64,000 nt of DNA from Ctenosaura bakeri (taxonomy: Eukaryota; Chordata; Lepidosauria; Squamata; Iguanidae). Of the stretch, positions 34,233 through 43,763 are shown piece after piece. The notes beneath the pieces were generated by a model that did not search any database, was not told where the DNA came from, and worked only from the letters and a program-made list of their open reading frames with translations. Numbering within the stretch: position 1 is the first letter of the stretch; every line of letters begins with the position of its first letter. Location: NCBI GenBank assembly GCA_948474755.1, contig CAOLHI010000397.1, positions 496,001 to 560,000 on the forward strand. The letters run 5' to 3'. Both the position numbers and the translations under genes were made by a program.

Positions 34233-34652
34233 GGCATGCTTTTTTTCCGCATGCTTTTTTTTTTGCGCGAGCGCCCCTTGAGTGTCGCGCGAGTGGGAGC
34301 GTCACTCTGTATGACGCACCCCCACTCGCGCGATGCTCACGCGGCTAAAGTGGGGTGTGCACACATTTTCTTATTTTTGGCTGTAAGCTGAAAATACTGC
34401 GCACTTGCGCAATGCTTGCAGTGCCCTCACACATTTACCTGTGTGCGGTGCTTCGGCGAGCCAGGGCGGTCGCGCTTCCTTCCCCCAGCGCAGCCTACAA
34501 CTCCCAGACTGTGCTGCGGAAGGAAGGGGCGGTGCGCTAGTACGACGGTCGTGCTACCAGGAAGCCGATGTGGGAGGCAGAAGGGCTGTTGTGAGCGGCT
34601 CGCGTGAGCAGCGCTCCCCACTGCAGCGACGAAGGTAAGGTGCAAAAGCAAC
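34233..34652 (+). promoter_or_regulatory. CpG-rich, promoter-like insertion with a candidate 5' splice site
   Basis: In a CpG-poor window this 420-bp segment is dense in CpG from 34264 to 34640. Motifs visible on plus: an NRF1-like TGCGCACTTGCGCA (34398-34411), a ZNF143-like CTACAACTCCCAG (34495-34507), an ETS-like GCGGAAGG, a GC box GGGGCGGT (34526-34533), and AAG/GTAAGG at 34632-34640, a near-ideal splice donor. Together these resemble a housekeeping promoter with a first non-coding exon end. Its ends GGCATGCTTTT and AAAAGCAAC are weakly inverted-repeat-like. It may be a transposon that captured a promoter, or a displaced gene 5' end; I know of no such named element. Confidence 0.6.
34285..34333. 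repeat. GC-rich hairpin in the CpG-rich insertion
   Basis: TCGCGCGAGTGGG (34285-34297) is the exact complement of CCCACTCGCGCGA (34321-34333), and GCGTCA (34299-34304) pairs with TGACGC (34312-34317), leaving a 7-nt loop. Such a stable stem is improbable by chance. Confidence 0.9.
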
Positions 34653-34720
34653 CTCCATGATAGAGTCACCTCAGGTTCATCATAAGTTGGAAATGACTTT
34701 AAGGCACACAACAACAACCC

Positions 34721-35430
34721 TACCTGTTTCTGGAAAGTTGAATAATTAGCTTTTGTGGTTCCCATCCATCCCAGTGCCTCAGATGGGCCTATCCACGGCA
34801 GGACCATGTTCAATGATCATTAAATGGAATAGAACTAGCTTGAAGAAGAACTAGTGCCCCAAGGAGGACACTAAACTTACTGGCAACAGTTTCCCAATTA
34901 AGTATATCTCTCCATTACATCAGGAAACATGTGTGAGGGCCAGAGGAGGTACACTGCAATCTCTAGTCAGTGTCACCTTTGTTTGTGAGTCAAATTTTCT
35001 TGATACCATGGTTTAAAGTTCTGGATTAGCCAGCTAGTTGATCACATTTCATCACATTTCACAACCTGTCCATCAAAAATAAGCTGAGTTAGATGCCAAC
35101 TGATGTAGATTTTATGGGTTGTTTTATCTCATGTATCAATTGGCTTTGGATACTGTGTCCCTTGATGGCAGGACACCATTTGTTTCTGTCGTAAGGCTGC
35201 AAAATATCTTGGACTGGAGTATGTGTTGTGCAATAATAAAGCATTATTAGAAGAGAAAGATAGAAGATATGGTTAAAGAGATGGCTAAATTTGTTCTTAA
35301 CTGTTTTAACCATTTTTTAAAAATAATGTTATTTAATTCTTTTAAATTTTTGTAAGCTAATATTTTAGCTTACCTTTTTAAAAACTATAGTAAGCTCAAT
35401 TGAATTCCATCTTAGGAGGAAGATAGGCTA
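34721..35430. other. Single-copy sequence
   Basis: Nothing recognised. Confidence 0.4.
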
Positions 35431-35449
35431 TACATTTAAGAAAGAAGAG

Positions 35450-35504
<55 letters not shown>

Positions 35505-35506
35505 AA
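35431..35506 (+). repeat. (GAAA)n microsatellite
   Basis: About fifteen GAAA units preceded by AAGAAAGAAGAGA; purine-only on the plus strand. Confidence 0.95.
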
Positions 35507-36358
35507 TTGGGGAGAAATTTGACATTTCAATATGAGATTTATTGATTTAATTTATGGCAATGTACACAAATTTTCATGCAATTTGAAAAAGTAAATCACA
35601 GGCTGGTGAACAAATGAGATGGAGTAAAGATAGGTAGAAAAATGAGAAACTGAAAAAAACCCAACCTAATTTGATGTACTTGTCTGCAGATTTCACAGCC
35701 ATGGAACCATATCACGGACGCATTCTGACAGCCTTGTCCTGAGATTGGAATGGAGACTGGGGCATGTAGGCCTCTCCACATTGAGATGTCTAACTAATAG
35801 AAAACCCTAACTAATAGAAAGATGAAAAGTATGCCTCTGTGAGGGAAATCCTTCTCTCATCTTTTCTAGGATTTGTGCAATGACCTCCTTGCCTATCCAT
35901 ACACAATAGTCTGGAAAAAGCCATACTTGGCAAGAGCTGAGGAAGCTCTAGGAAGAATAAATGCCTGAATAGCTCCTGGAGACACCTTTATTTTTGCCTT
36001 TTTATTTCAGCTATTGGTCATACTAGAGGAGTCCTGAACACAAGTGGAATGTAGTGTGGGCAAAGAAAGAGGCAAAGTTAGCTACCCAGTGGCACTGCAA
36101 GGCAGCCGAGGGGATGAAGCTGTGATTATCTCAGTTACCACTCCGTGGACACATTGGAGAGGCTGCTGCCCCTGGGTCCAGGGAGGTTTATATCGGTGAA
36201 CATGGATGCTAGTGTGTGGATGGCAGCAACCACAATCTTCCCCTCAAAATATACAGAACCCCTATTTTGTCCCCCTCCTCAGTTACTCCCTGCTTGCAGC
36301 CTACTCCTACATAAGTAATGTATGTGTAAACTTCACAGAGTTTTAGACCTAATCATCA
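35507..36358. other. Single-copy sequence
   Basis: Nothing recognised. Confidence 0.4.
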
Positions 36359-36366
36359 TAATCAGA

Positions 36367-36564
36367 GCTTGGAGTGCGTGGAGTGGGGTGGGAGTGGGGT
36401 GGGGCTATGGCGCAGGGGGCATGGCCACAGTGCATGGAGGTGTGGCCGTGGTGCATGGGAGCATGGCCGAAGTGTGTGTGGGTGTGGCCATGAGCCAGGA
36501 CGCCCCAAAAACATTGCTGCCAGGGTTGAACTGCCCCATCACCCCCCCATCCCTACGTGACGGC
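36367..36564. mobile_element. GC-rich 198-bp insertion flanked by TAATCAGA duplication
   Basis: TAATCAGA occurs exactly on both sides (36359-36366 and 36565-36572), as expected from an 8-bp target duplication such as hAT elements make. The inside is G/T-rich on plus and contains degenerate roughly 21-bp tandem units built on TGGCC--GGTGCATGG. The right end contains CCCATCCCTA, which is also the terminal text of the 25-kb hAT element, but here it is 9 bp from the end. Ordinary terminal inverted repeats are not obvious. Confidence 0.55.
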
Positions 36565-36637
36565 TAATCAGATACACTTTTATTCCAGACTGAAGTCCTT
36601 ATTTCAAGTAAAGCTCTAAACCTATCCTTATATAATG

Positions 36638-36850
36638 ATGTGCATATGTGCCTTTAAGCTGCCTGTTGACTTACACAGGCATGAATTCCACAGGGTTGTC
36701 TCAGGCAAGGAATTTTCAGAGGTGGTTTCGCCAGCTGCTTCCTCTGAAATACAGCCCACCATGGTTTGGATGGTTTCCCATCCAAGTACTAACCAGGGAT
36801 GACCCTGCTTACCTTCCAAGATTGGACAGGATCTTGTGTCTTTAGAGTAC
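36638..36850 (-). mobile_element. 5S rRNA-derived SINE, minus strand
   Basis: TTTCCCATCCAAGTACTAAC, then CAGGGATGACCCTGCTTACC and TTCCAAGATTGGACAGGATC are the 5S internal-promoter complement. The body has TTCAGAGGTGGTTTCGCCAG and CTTCCTCTGAAATACAGCCC. This copy keeps a little more of the 5S region than the 10-kb one. Confidence 0.88.
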
Positions 36851-37633
36851 ATACTAACAATTTCTAATAATCACAGGGACCAATTCACACATGTATTGCA
36901 TGCCATGCTTATGACAAGCTGAGATTTTTATGTGATGAATGAATATATGAATCCTTTCAAACATAAACATATGAAGCATGAAAGACAGTCCTGTCCCTAG
37001 TGCAGAAGCATCATAAAACATCTGTCAAATGGCAATATGTGTATGGCTGAAGGTATTCATGTTGCAGAAAACTGTTGGTATAATACCTGTGGTTACTGAC
37101 TGAAGTATTACATTAAAATAAATAATATGCATCTTCCCCCCCCCCACAAACTGCTATCTTTCTGCCTGAATTACTCCTATCATCAGAACTGAAGAACAGA
37201 CAGTATAGAATAATGAGAAGTGTCAAGATTCAGCTGAAATATGACTCGGTGAGAAAAATTTTTTGTAAGTGATTATTACTTTGAGGAATCTGGCTTTCAC
37301 TCATGATATTCCTCGCTATTGTGGAATTGCTCAATTTATCTAAACAACAAGACAGTCTTGGGAGATGAAACAAAATGCAATATAAGTATCAAGTACTTGA
37401 AACATGTAATAGTTTCTTGGAAAAGTGGGGAAGATGAACATCTACTGTACATTCAAGAACCCTTTCAGTTTTCATCCTCAGCAATGTGTTACACACTGCA
37501 TAAGTTTAGTATGTAGTATCTCTTTGTGAAAATGGCCACATTCAGACAATAGTCTGAGGCTACATTTGAAGCTGTTGATGGCTTCGTGCTCTTTGGTATC
37601 ACATGCTGGCTTTGGTGCTATATCTATATCCCT
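36851..37633. other. Single-copy sequence
   Basis: A C run at about 37136-37145; otherwise nothing recognised. Confidence 0.4.
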
Positions 37634-37636
37634 ATC

Positions 37637-37683
<47 letters not shown>
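37634..37683. repeat. (ATCT)n microsatellite
   Basis: About twelve pure TATC/ATCT units. Confidence 0.96.
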
Positions 37684-37809
37684 ATTCCTAGCATTAATAC
37701 TTATCCAGATAGAAAGAAATTTTCAATTCAATATCTTAGTCTGAGATGTCTTCAGATTCCAATGAGACTTCCAGCATACTATCTAATATATAAAAGTTTG
37801 TTTGTCTAT

Positions 37810-37869
37810 GTCAGGCGAAGACCTCATATGATTGGCTGTGTCAGGTGAAGACCTCATATGATTGGCTGC
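37810..37869. repeat. Two 30-bp tandem units
   Basis: Units 37810-37839 and 37840-37869 are identical at 28 of 30 bases (GTCAGGCGAAGACCTCATAT / GTCAGGTGAAGACCTCATAT, then GATTGGCTG). Confidence 0.92.
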
Positions 37870-37880
37870 CTAAAAAGATT

Positions 37881-37957
37881 TTATGGAATCCTGGGGTTTG
37901 CAGTTTAGGGAGAAGCATCTAGAATTCTTAGCCAGAGAGCTCTTGGGCCTCAGTCAA
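37881..37957. mobile_element. Palindromic MITE (P200), partial inner-left segment
   Basis: TTATGGAATCCTGGGGTTTG, CAGTTTAGGGAG and AGAATTCTTAGCCAGAGAGC; both outer arms are missing. It directly follows the 30-bp duplication. Confidence 0.8.
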
Positions 37958-39029
37958 TTGTGTCTGTCTTGAATAGGCCAGTTGCTATGGAGACAAGGCC
38001 TAGCAGCAAGGAGGAGGGCAATGTATTCCCTCAGAAACCAAATCTCTGTATGTTAATAACTCTGAATACAGATTGGATTGAGTAATATGGGGAAAAATTA
38101 CAGGTACTGGACAAGACAGTTTGTGGAATTAAAAACACAGGATCTCAAATCTTTCTAACAAGTATTACCTATGAGAAAATAAAATCCCAGGCATCACTGG
38201 GTATACACACTATTAAGGTATAAAAAGAGTACATGTTCACAAGATTGTTTGGAGTCACAGAATCTAGAGTATTTCACAATATCCAGACACAAGAGAGAGA
38301 AAATACATGTTTACTTGGGGTAGAATGTTGGCTTTGAGTAGCTGTCAGATTTCCTTGTTTGCAGGAAATGTGACCAACACAAATTCAAGTAGTTAGTTGG
38401 GACATTTTTTTTCCCTCAGACATTTTTTGCCCATAACAACACCAATAACAACAGTATGTGCCAAGTAGGTGAAAATCAAGGACATTATTTCCAGCTCTTC
38501 AGGTGACTATGTCATATAATGTCTACTTTAAGTGTTGTTCTGTGTGAATTCTGCAACCGAATATGACAGGGATTAAACACCCATTCCAGGTAGATGAATG
38601 CCAAGCCAAACTTCCTTGTTATGTCTGAAAAGGGAAGTTCTGGCTTAATGTTCATTCTAAAACGAAGTTGTAGTATAGCTTCCTTTCATTTCTTGTTGGA
38701 ATAAGAAATTTAAATAAAACTAATGTAAAAATCATGTTATATGAATTGCAATAGTTTCATTTTTTATGCTGTAAATCAAAACTGTGTACAAAAGACTTCT
38801 AGATATATTATCTGAACATTTGGGCAGGGCGATATGAGAATGCAATAAATACATTTAACAGGGATTATTGTATGATTTAATCCAGTCTTCCTTGCATGAG
38901 AGAATTAAAGCTCAGTTATTATATGTAGGTTAAAGGAGAGTTTATCAGGAAGGTGATAATTTCCTAAAAGGAAGAACAGCTAATAGCTCTTGATAATAAA
39001 CTGCTTTATACTAACAGCTGCAACACATA
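37958..39029. other. Single-copy sequence
   Basis: Nothing recognised. Confidence 0.4.
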
Positions 39030-39140
39030 GGCCATTTCTGTACTAGCCTGCTAGCCCCTCCCGAAACTGCAAACCCCAGGATTCCAGAGGATGTTGAAAG
39101 TGGAATCATCGCGCTATAACAGGCTAGTGCGGAAATGGCC
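39030..39140. mobile_element. Palindromic MITE (P200), GCGC-variant, internally deleted
   Basis: The left arm stops after CACTAGCC-like text and jumps to CCCCTCCCGAAACTGCAAAC. The right arm carries ATCGCGCTATAACAGGCTAG, a variant shared only with the 54.2-kb copy. The retained CpGs suggest a younger subfamily. Confidence 0.9.
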
Positions 39141-39760
39141 CTAGTTACACTGACATTAACTCAGCGGAGAGACTGAATGATCTCTGTTTCTTTAATTTCA
39201 TCCCAATGTCTGGATTTCCCCTCTAAGAAATCTCTTTCTACTAAAAGAGGGAATAATCAATAGAGCAAAAGTTGCACAACAAGTACTCTTGCATCACTGA
39301 GCACAGAGGAGATGAAACACGAGAACACATCCGTGACCCTTCTGCTAAGCTTACCAATGGCTTTCCTTAGTACAGGATTGCACACCAGGAGAGAAACCTC
39401 TGGATTTGTTTTATCACCTTTGAGTTGAATGTTTTATGTTTTTCACATGGTTGTTTTCAAGTCCTTGAAACGGAGGCGGCCATTCCCAGTGGACTAGTGT
39501 CACTGGTAGAATTTCAAAACAAGCTATTTGGCATGCACTGGGCTGTGCCCGTTCAAGGGAGAAGCCAATCAGTCTGTGCCTGATTGGGGTCATTTTTGCA
39601 TGTGGACAGTTTGTCTCATTTTGAATTAAATTGCATAAAAATGCACAGAGGCACACAGTTAAGTGTGCGTGCGTGTGTGTCTGTGTCTGCCTGCCTGCCT
39701 ATCCAAATAAATTCTGATAGACGTTGAACTGACATCTGTGTCAGAAGATTCAGGGACATG
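39141..39760. other. Single-copy sequence
   Basis: 39400-39660 lacks any repeat signature and might be conserved; there is no other evidence. A short GTGCGTGCGTGTGTG repeat lies near 39665. Confidence 0.35.
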
Positions 39761-39939
39761 GGCCATTTCTGCACTAGGCTATTATAATGCTATTACTCCA
39801 CTTTCAACATCTTATGGACTCCTGGAGTTTGCTGTTTAGGGAGGGGCCAAAGACACCTCCCTAAACTGCAAACCCCAGGATTCCATAGGATATTGAAAGT
39901 GGAATAATAGCACTATAACAGTCTAGTGTGGAAATGGCC
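39761..39939. mobile_element. Palindromic MITE (P200), full copy lacking the AGAATTCTC centre
   Basis: Left arm GGCCATTTCTGCACTAGGCT and right arm ATAACAGTCTAGTGTGGAAA with a short centre (GGGGCCAAAGACACCTCCC). Confidence 0.92.
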
Positions 39940-40199
39940 AGAGAGACAAGTCCTGCTCCTGTGGACTCTCTTTGTCCCATTTCCAGGTCTGTTCCATGTC
40001 AGTCTGATATGCATTTTTAAAAGAAAGACATAAAAATGTGTATGTATTTATGCATACATTTTTCAAATTGATACATCAATAGATGTATTAGTGGATGAAT
40101 GCCCCTATAGACTAAAATGTGCCTGTGTATATTGTAGCATGTTAAGCAGATCTAGCCCTCCCCCACACAAAACACACAATATGATACCTGGCTTGACAG
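39940..40199. other. Spacer
   Basis: AT-rich, nothing recognised. Confidence 0.4.
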
Positions 40200-40780
40200 T
40201 GGTATGTGTGAAAAGGATTCAGAGATCTTAATAAAACCCAAGTTAAGCATGAATCAATATTGTGATGTGGTGGCAAAAAAGCCTAATGCAATTCTAGGGT
40301 GTGTCATTTAGGATGTATATGTTTTCATTCTGTTTTGGTCAGACCACACCTGGAATACTATGTCCACTTTTGGACAGCACAGTTTAAGAAGGACAAGGTA
40401 GATCATGTCCAGAGAAGGGTGACTAAGATGGTTGAGTGAGTTGGCTATGTTTAGCCTGGAGAAAAGAAGACAGCAATGGATATCATAGTCATCTTCAAAT
40501 AATTTGAAGGACTGTTGGACAGATGATGGAGCAAGATGGCTTTCTGCTGCCCCAGTGAGTAAGACCTGAACTAATGGTCTGAAATTATTTAGGAAAAAAA
40601 AAGAGAAGCTTCTGGCTAAAAATTAGGAAGAATTCCCTCATGTTTAGAGCTTTCTGACAGTGGACTGGACCACTTTAGAATGTGATGTTCTCTGCTAAGT
40701 TCATATTAGCTGTGTATTGCTCAAGAGTATGGACTACATGACCTGTGAGATTCCTTCATACTCCTCTATTCTATGATTTT
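40200..40780 (+). mobile_element. CR1/L2-type LINE, distal RT region and 3' end
   Basis: The plus strand carries the post-RT block of the same LINE type as at 52.7-54.8 kb: traces of [15 protein letters not shown], then [19 protein letters not shown] and HVQRRVTKM, then the 3' UTR text GACAGTGGACTGGACCACTT and TTCATACTCCTCTATTCTAT. Stops and shifts interrupt it. It is 5' truncated with no catalytic RT motif. Confidence 0.8.
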
Positions 40781-40865
40781 TCAAGTACATGTGTTTTATC
40801 AATGGTTGTTTTTCCTCTCATGGAATGCATCACCAGGTTGGAAATGTATGGATTTACTGGTGGCT

Positions 40866-41072
40866 ACTAGCTGATGTGCTACATGCCCTGAAGTCAATTT
40901 TGACTTACAGCAACACCATCACAGGGCATTCTTGGAAAGATTTATACAAAAGAGGTTTGCCATTGCTGACAGAGTATGACTTGCCCAAGGTCACCCAGTG
41001 GATTTCTGTGGCTTAGCATGGATTTGAAACCTGAAACTCTGTTCAATCATTATACCATGCTGACTTTCTACT
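40866..41072 (-). mobile_element. tRNA-derived SINE, minus strand
   Basis: TGCCCTGAAGTCAATTTTGA (tail complement), GGCATTCTTGGAAAGATTTA, CTTGCCCAAGGTCACCCAGT, and head complement TCAATCATTATACCATGCTG. Confidence 0.88.
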
Positions 41073-41129
41073 AGCTGATATGGCTTTTAAAAAGGATTGA
41101 ATAGATTAAAATATTAGGTCCTCTGCAGT

Positions 41130-41200
41130 TTATTTTGGATCATTGGACTTGCTGGATGGGATTTATGGCCATCTTTAATCCAAAATATTAGGAAGGTAGC
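41130..41200. mobile_element. Decayed palindromic hAT-like repeat fragment
   Basis: TCATTGGACTTGCTGGATGG, then GGCCATCTTTAATCCAAAAT and ATTAGGAAGG resemble the right half of the repeat at 49985. Weak. Confidence 0.35.
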
Positions 41201-41211
41201 AAGTTCCTTAG

Positions 41212-41410
41212 AGAACCAGCATGATGTAGTGGTTTGAGAACTGGACTATTACCCTGGAGACCAGGGTTTGATTCCCTGCTTGGCCATGGAAACCTACTGG
41301 GTGACCTTGGGTGTGTCACACACTCTCAGCTCAGCTCCAGAACACCTCATGATAGGTTTGCCTCAGGGTCACCATAAGCTGGAAAGATCTGAAAGCACAC
41401 AATAACAAAC
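41212..41410 (+). mobile_element. tRNA-derived SINE, full-length
   Basis: Head AGCATGATGTAGTGGTTTGA, box-B-like GGTTTGATTCC, body GGCCATGGAAACCTACTGGG, tail GGTCACCATAAGCTGGAAAG and ACAATAACAA. Confidence 0.92.
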
Positions 41411-41490
41411 CGCGTTCCCTACCATGCGCTGTATGCAAATGTTCCTAGGTTTAATCCTTGATTTAATCCTTGATTTTATCCTGAGTGTTC

Positions 41491-41690
41491 AACTAGGCCC
41501 AGAGTCTGAATTCCTGCTTGGTCATGGAAACCCACTGGGTGACCATGGGCAAGTCACACTCTCTCAGCCTCAGAGAAAAGCAATGACAATTTTTCTCTCT
41601 GAATAAATTATGCCAAGAAAGATCATGTCAACAAAAAATAGGTTTGCCTTAGGGTCTCCAAAAGTGAAAAATGACTTGCAACCAAACACA
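41491..41690 (+). mobile_element. tRNA-derived SINE, head missing, longer body variant
   Basis: Starts within the head's anticodon-side region (GAGTCTGAATTCCTGCTTGG) and keeps the extra AAAGCAATGACAATTTTTCT block absent from the shorter subfamily at 10.6 and 41.2 kb. Immediately upstream is a 12-bp repeat, TTAATCCTTGAT occurring twice (41453-41475). Confidence 0.85.
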
Positions 41691-42532
41691 TCCACATTCC
41701 CATTTCCAGACCAATTAGAAAAAGCTCTTGTCTGAAATCCTGCTGAGCATCAGATAAAATTGTCCCCCTGCCCCCCCCCCCCCCGAGTTAATTTTTCCCT
41801 CATCCCTAGTCAGGAAATAAGAAAGAACAAAGTTCACACTTGCCCAGATGACACAGATCAGATTCATAAAATTCCTCTAACATCCCTGTACTGATTGGAC
41901 AACATTTGGCCTATGTGCCTCCTCACCCATGAAAGCTTGCCAAATAAAACAATACAGTGATATCTGTTTCCAAGGTCTTTGTGACCTCTGGCTAAACCTG
42001 CTAGATTGCCCAGAGGTCTTCTCTTTTTAGTCTGAATGTCTCCATCTCTTGCTTCTTAAATAATGAAAAAGCTAATCAGACTTACCTTTCTCTGAACATC
42101 TCAGTGTTTTCTCAAGTGGAATACACTGACTGATACAGAATGCACACTGAGTGCACAGATAAATCGAAATTTCTGTAACTCCCTGCTTACAATAGATAAT
42201 CAGAACCTGGAATTTGTGCCATTATGCTGAACTGCACTTGCTGATGAAATCTGCATAGATCATCCTTCACCTCCAAAGGTGACAATGAGCAGAAAGGAAC
42301 AAAGGTAAATTTCGGCTGAATTAAAGACAGTCATCCATGGCATTTTCTATCAGTCTACAGGACAAACATGGCTTGCATTTGAGAAATATTCAGGCCAAGA
42401 GAAGGTTTCTAGGTAGGGCATTACCTACCGCTTGACAGACTGATTGACTTGAGTTTAGTATTTCATCATGCGAACACACCACCATAATTTATTCTGAGAG
42501 TCATTTAAAAATAAGAACCTGAAATGCTTTGA
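41691..42532. other. Single-copy sequence with a C16 run
   Basis: CCCCCTGCCCCCCCCCCCCCC around 41764-41784; otherwise nothing recognised. Confidence 0.4.
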
Positions 42533-42840
42533 GTGGCTCAGAGCCTGGATCGCAGCCTGATGGAGAATATGTGGCAAGACTTGCAAACTGTTCTTCGCTA
42601 CTGGTCTCCATTCAATCTTACAAAGATGGAGCAACTTTGCCAAGAAGAATGGGGAAAAATAGCAGGATCCAGATGCAGAAAGCTGATAGCAGACTTCCCT
42701 AAGAGACTTGCCTATAAAGATGCCCAAGGTGTTTGTACATAGTATTGACTCACATGTGTGTGTCAGTCCTCATGCAACCCACAAATCCTGGTTTGTTTTT
42801 GTCTATGTATCACTTGTGCCACAATAAAAAAAAAATTTTT
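42533..42840 (+). mobile_element. Tc1-like transposase C-terminal remnant
   Basis: The frame 42533-42742 reads AQSLDRSLMENMWQDL, then FNLTKMEQLCQEEWGKIA and CRKLIADFPKRL. This is the C-terminus of a Tc1/mariner-family DD34E transposase, where the family has AQSPDLNPIENLW-DL-, followed by NL-EL-Q-C-EEW-KI----C--L---P-RL. The third catalytic residue, the glutamate of -ENMW, is retained. Everything upstream (DNA-binding domains and the first two catalytic Asp) is absent, so it is inactive. The 3' part with CAATAAAAAA and AATTTTTTTT is probably the former transposon end. Confidence 0.85.
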
Positions 42841-43550
42841 TTTTGCACTGTAGTAACAATGGCAGTTAAAACCAGATTATATGTGGAAAAGTGCAAGTAG
42901 AGAGTTGAATATTTCTGCAGGGTAATGTATTTACAATCCAGGGGCTCCAGTTGTTACAGTTGTGGATTTCTTCCACACTTCCAATGCCTTTTATGTGTGG
43001 AATTATATATGATAATGACTGTATGTAAAGGACTGAGAGATTTAGATAGTTTCTCCACTTCTCTTCACAGAGGCTGTTAGAGCTCTGGGGAGCAAGAGAG
43101 GAAGAAGATGCAGTGAGGTGGACTGCTGTTGTCATCTGTAAGCTGAAGAGTGGGATAAAAAAGATACTTCCAGGAAATAAAATAAATATAAATTAAAAAA
43201 AAGTCAGGTGGATTGTCCCAAAGGAAAGTATTGTGATCTTCTGAACCCATACCTAGAAACATAGCTCAAGTAGATGTCATAGATACTTTACATCTCTATT
43301 TATACCTATAAAAATTCCCTATATTTTGTGACCACTTAGTGACTTTTGGCTGCGCGTGTGACAGATCAAATAAGGAGCAAGCCTGTCCAACATACCACAA
43401 AAGTCCCTCATAAAAATCCCAGTCCCTTTTCCAAATAGGCAATCTTTTCCAAATGCATTCTCTCCAAGAAGGACATGACTGAAACAGCACACTTCTATTT
43501 GTATTACCAAACTGAGATAGCCTATAGGCATTAACAGGCCTAAATAACCT
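42841..43550. other. Single-copy sequence
   Basis: Nothing recognised. Confidence 0.4.
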
Positions 43551-43763
43551 AAATGTACCAGATCCCATCTGATCTTGGAAGCTAAGCAGAGTCAGCTCTG
43601 ATTATTACTTGGATGGGAGACTGCCAATGAAAACCAGCTGTGGTATGTTATATTTCAGGGGAAGGAACTGGAAAAACTACCTCTTAGTATTCCTTGCCTA
43701 AAAACCCCCCATGGAATTCATGGGGTCACCCTAAGTTGACAGGTATGCATTCACACACACAAC
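43551..43763 (+). mobile_element. 5S rRNA-derived SINE, plus strand
   Basis: Sense copy that shows the structure directly: CCCATCTGATCTTGGAAGCT, then AAGCAGAGTCAGCTCTGATT and ATTACTTGGATGGGAGACTG (5S box A through box C). Next come a unique body (TTTCAGGGGAAGGAACTGG) and a tail GGGGTCACCCTAAGTTGACA, with ACACACAC at the end. The tail resembles the one on the tRNA SINEs, suggesting the same LINE partner. Confidence 0.92.

Larger units (their letters stand above)
34105..34720 (+). mobile_element. tRNA-derived SINE split by a 420-bp insertion
   Basis: The left part, 34105-34232, runs from the head (TAGTGGTTTGAGCATCG, box-B-like GGTTCAAGTCC) to CAGCCCCTGAAAACTCC. The right part, 34653-34720, resumes at CTCCATGATAGAGTCACC and goes to CATCATAAGTTGGAAATGAC, then AAGGCACACAACAAC. 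Other SINE copies read directly from AAAACTCC into the TGATAG block, so the two parts are one element and the intervening segment was inserted later. CTCC is present on both sides and may be a 4-bp target duplication. Confidence 0.88.

Noticed and set aside
34427..34813. 128-codon minus-strand open frame over the CpG-rich segment
   Set aside because: It runs from SINE tail through the GC-rich insert; high GC lowers stop frequency, and no domain is seen.
37790..37809. Helitron-like start (TATCTAATATATAAAAG)
   Set aside because: No CTRR-type end with preceding hairpin found downstream, so unsupported.
43551..43670. Possible functional 5S rRNA gene
   Set aside because: Many substitutions, and the end of 5S is replaced by SINE body; no terminator of a T run at the expected place.
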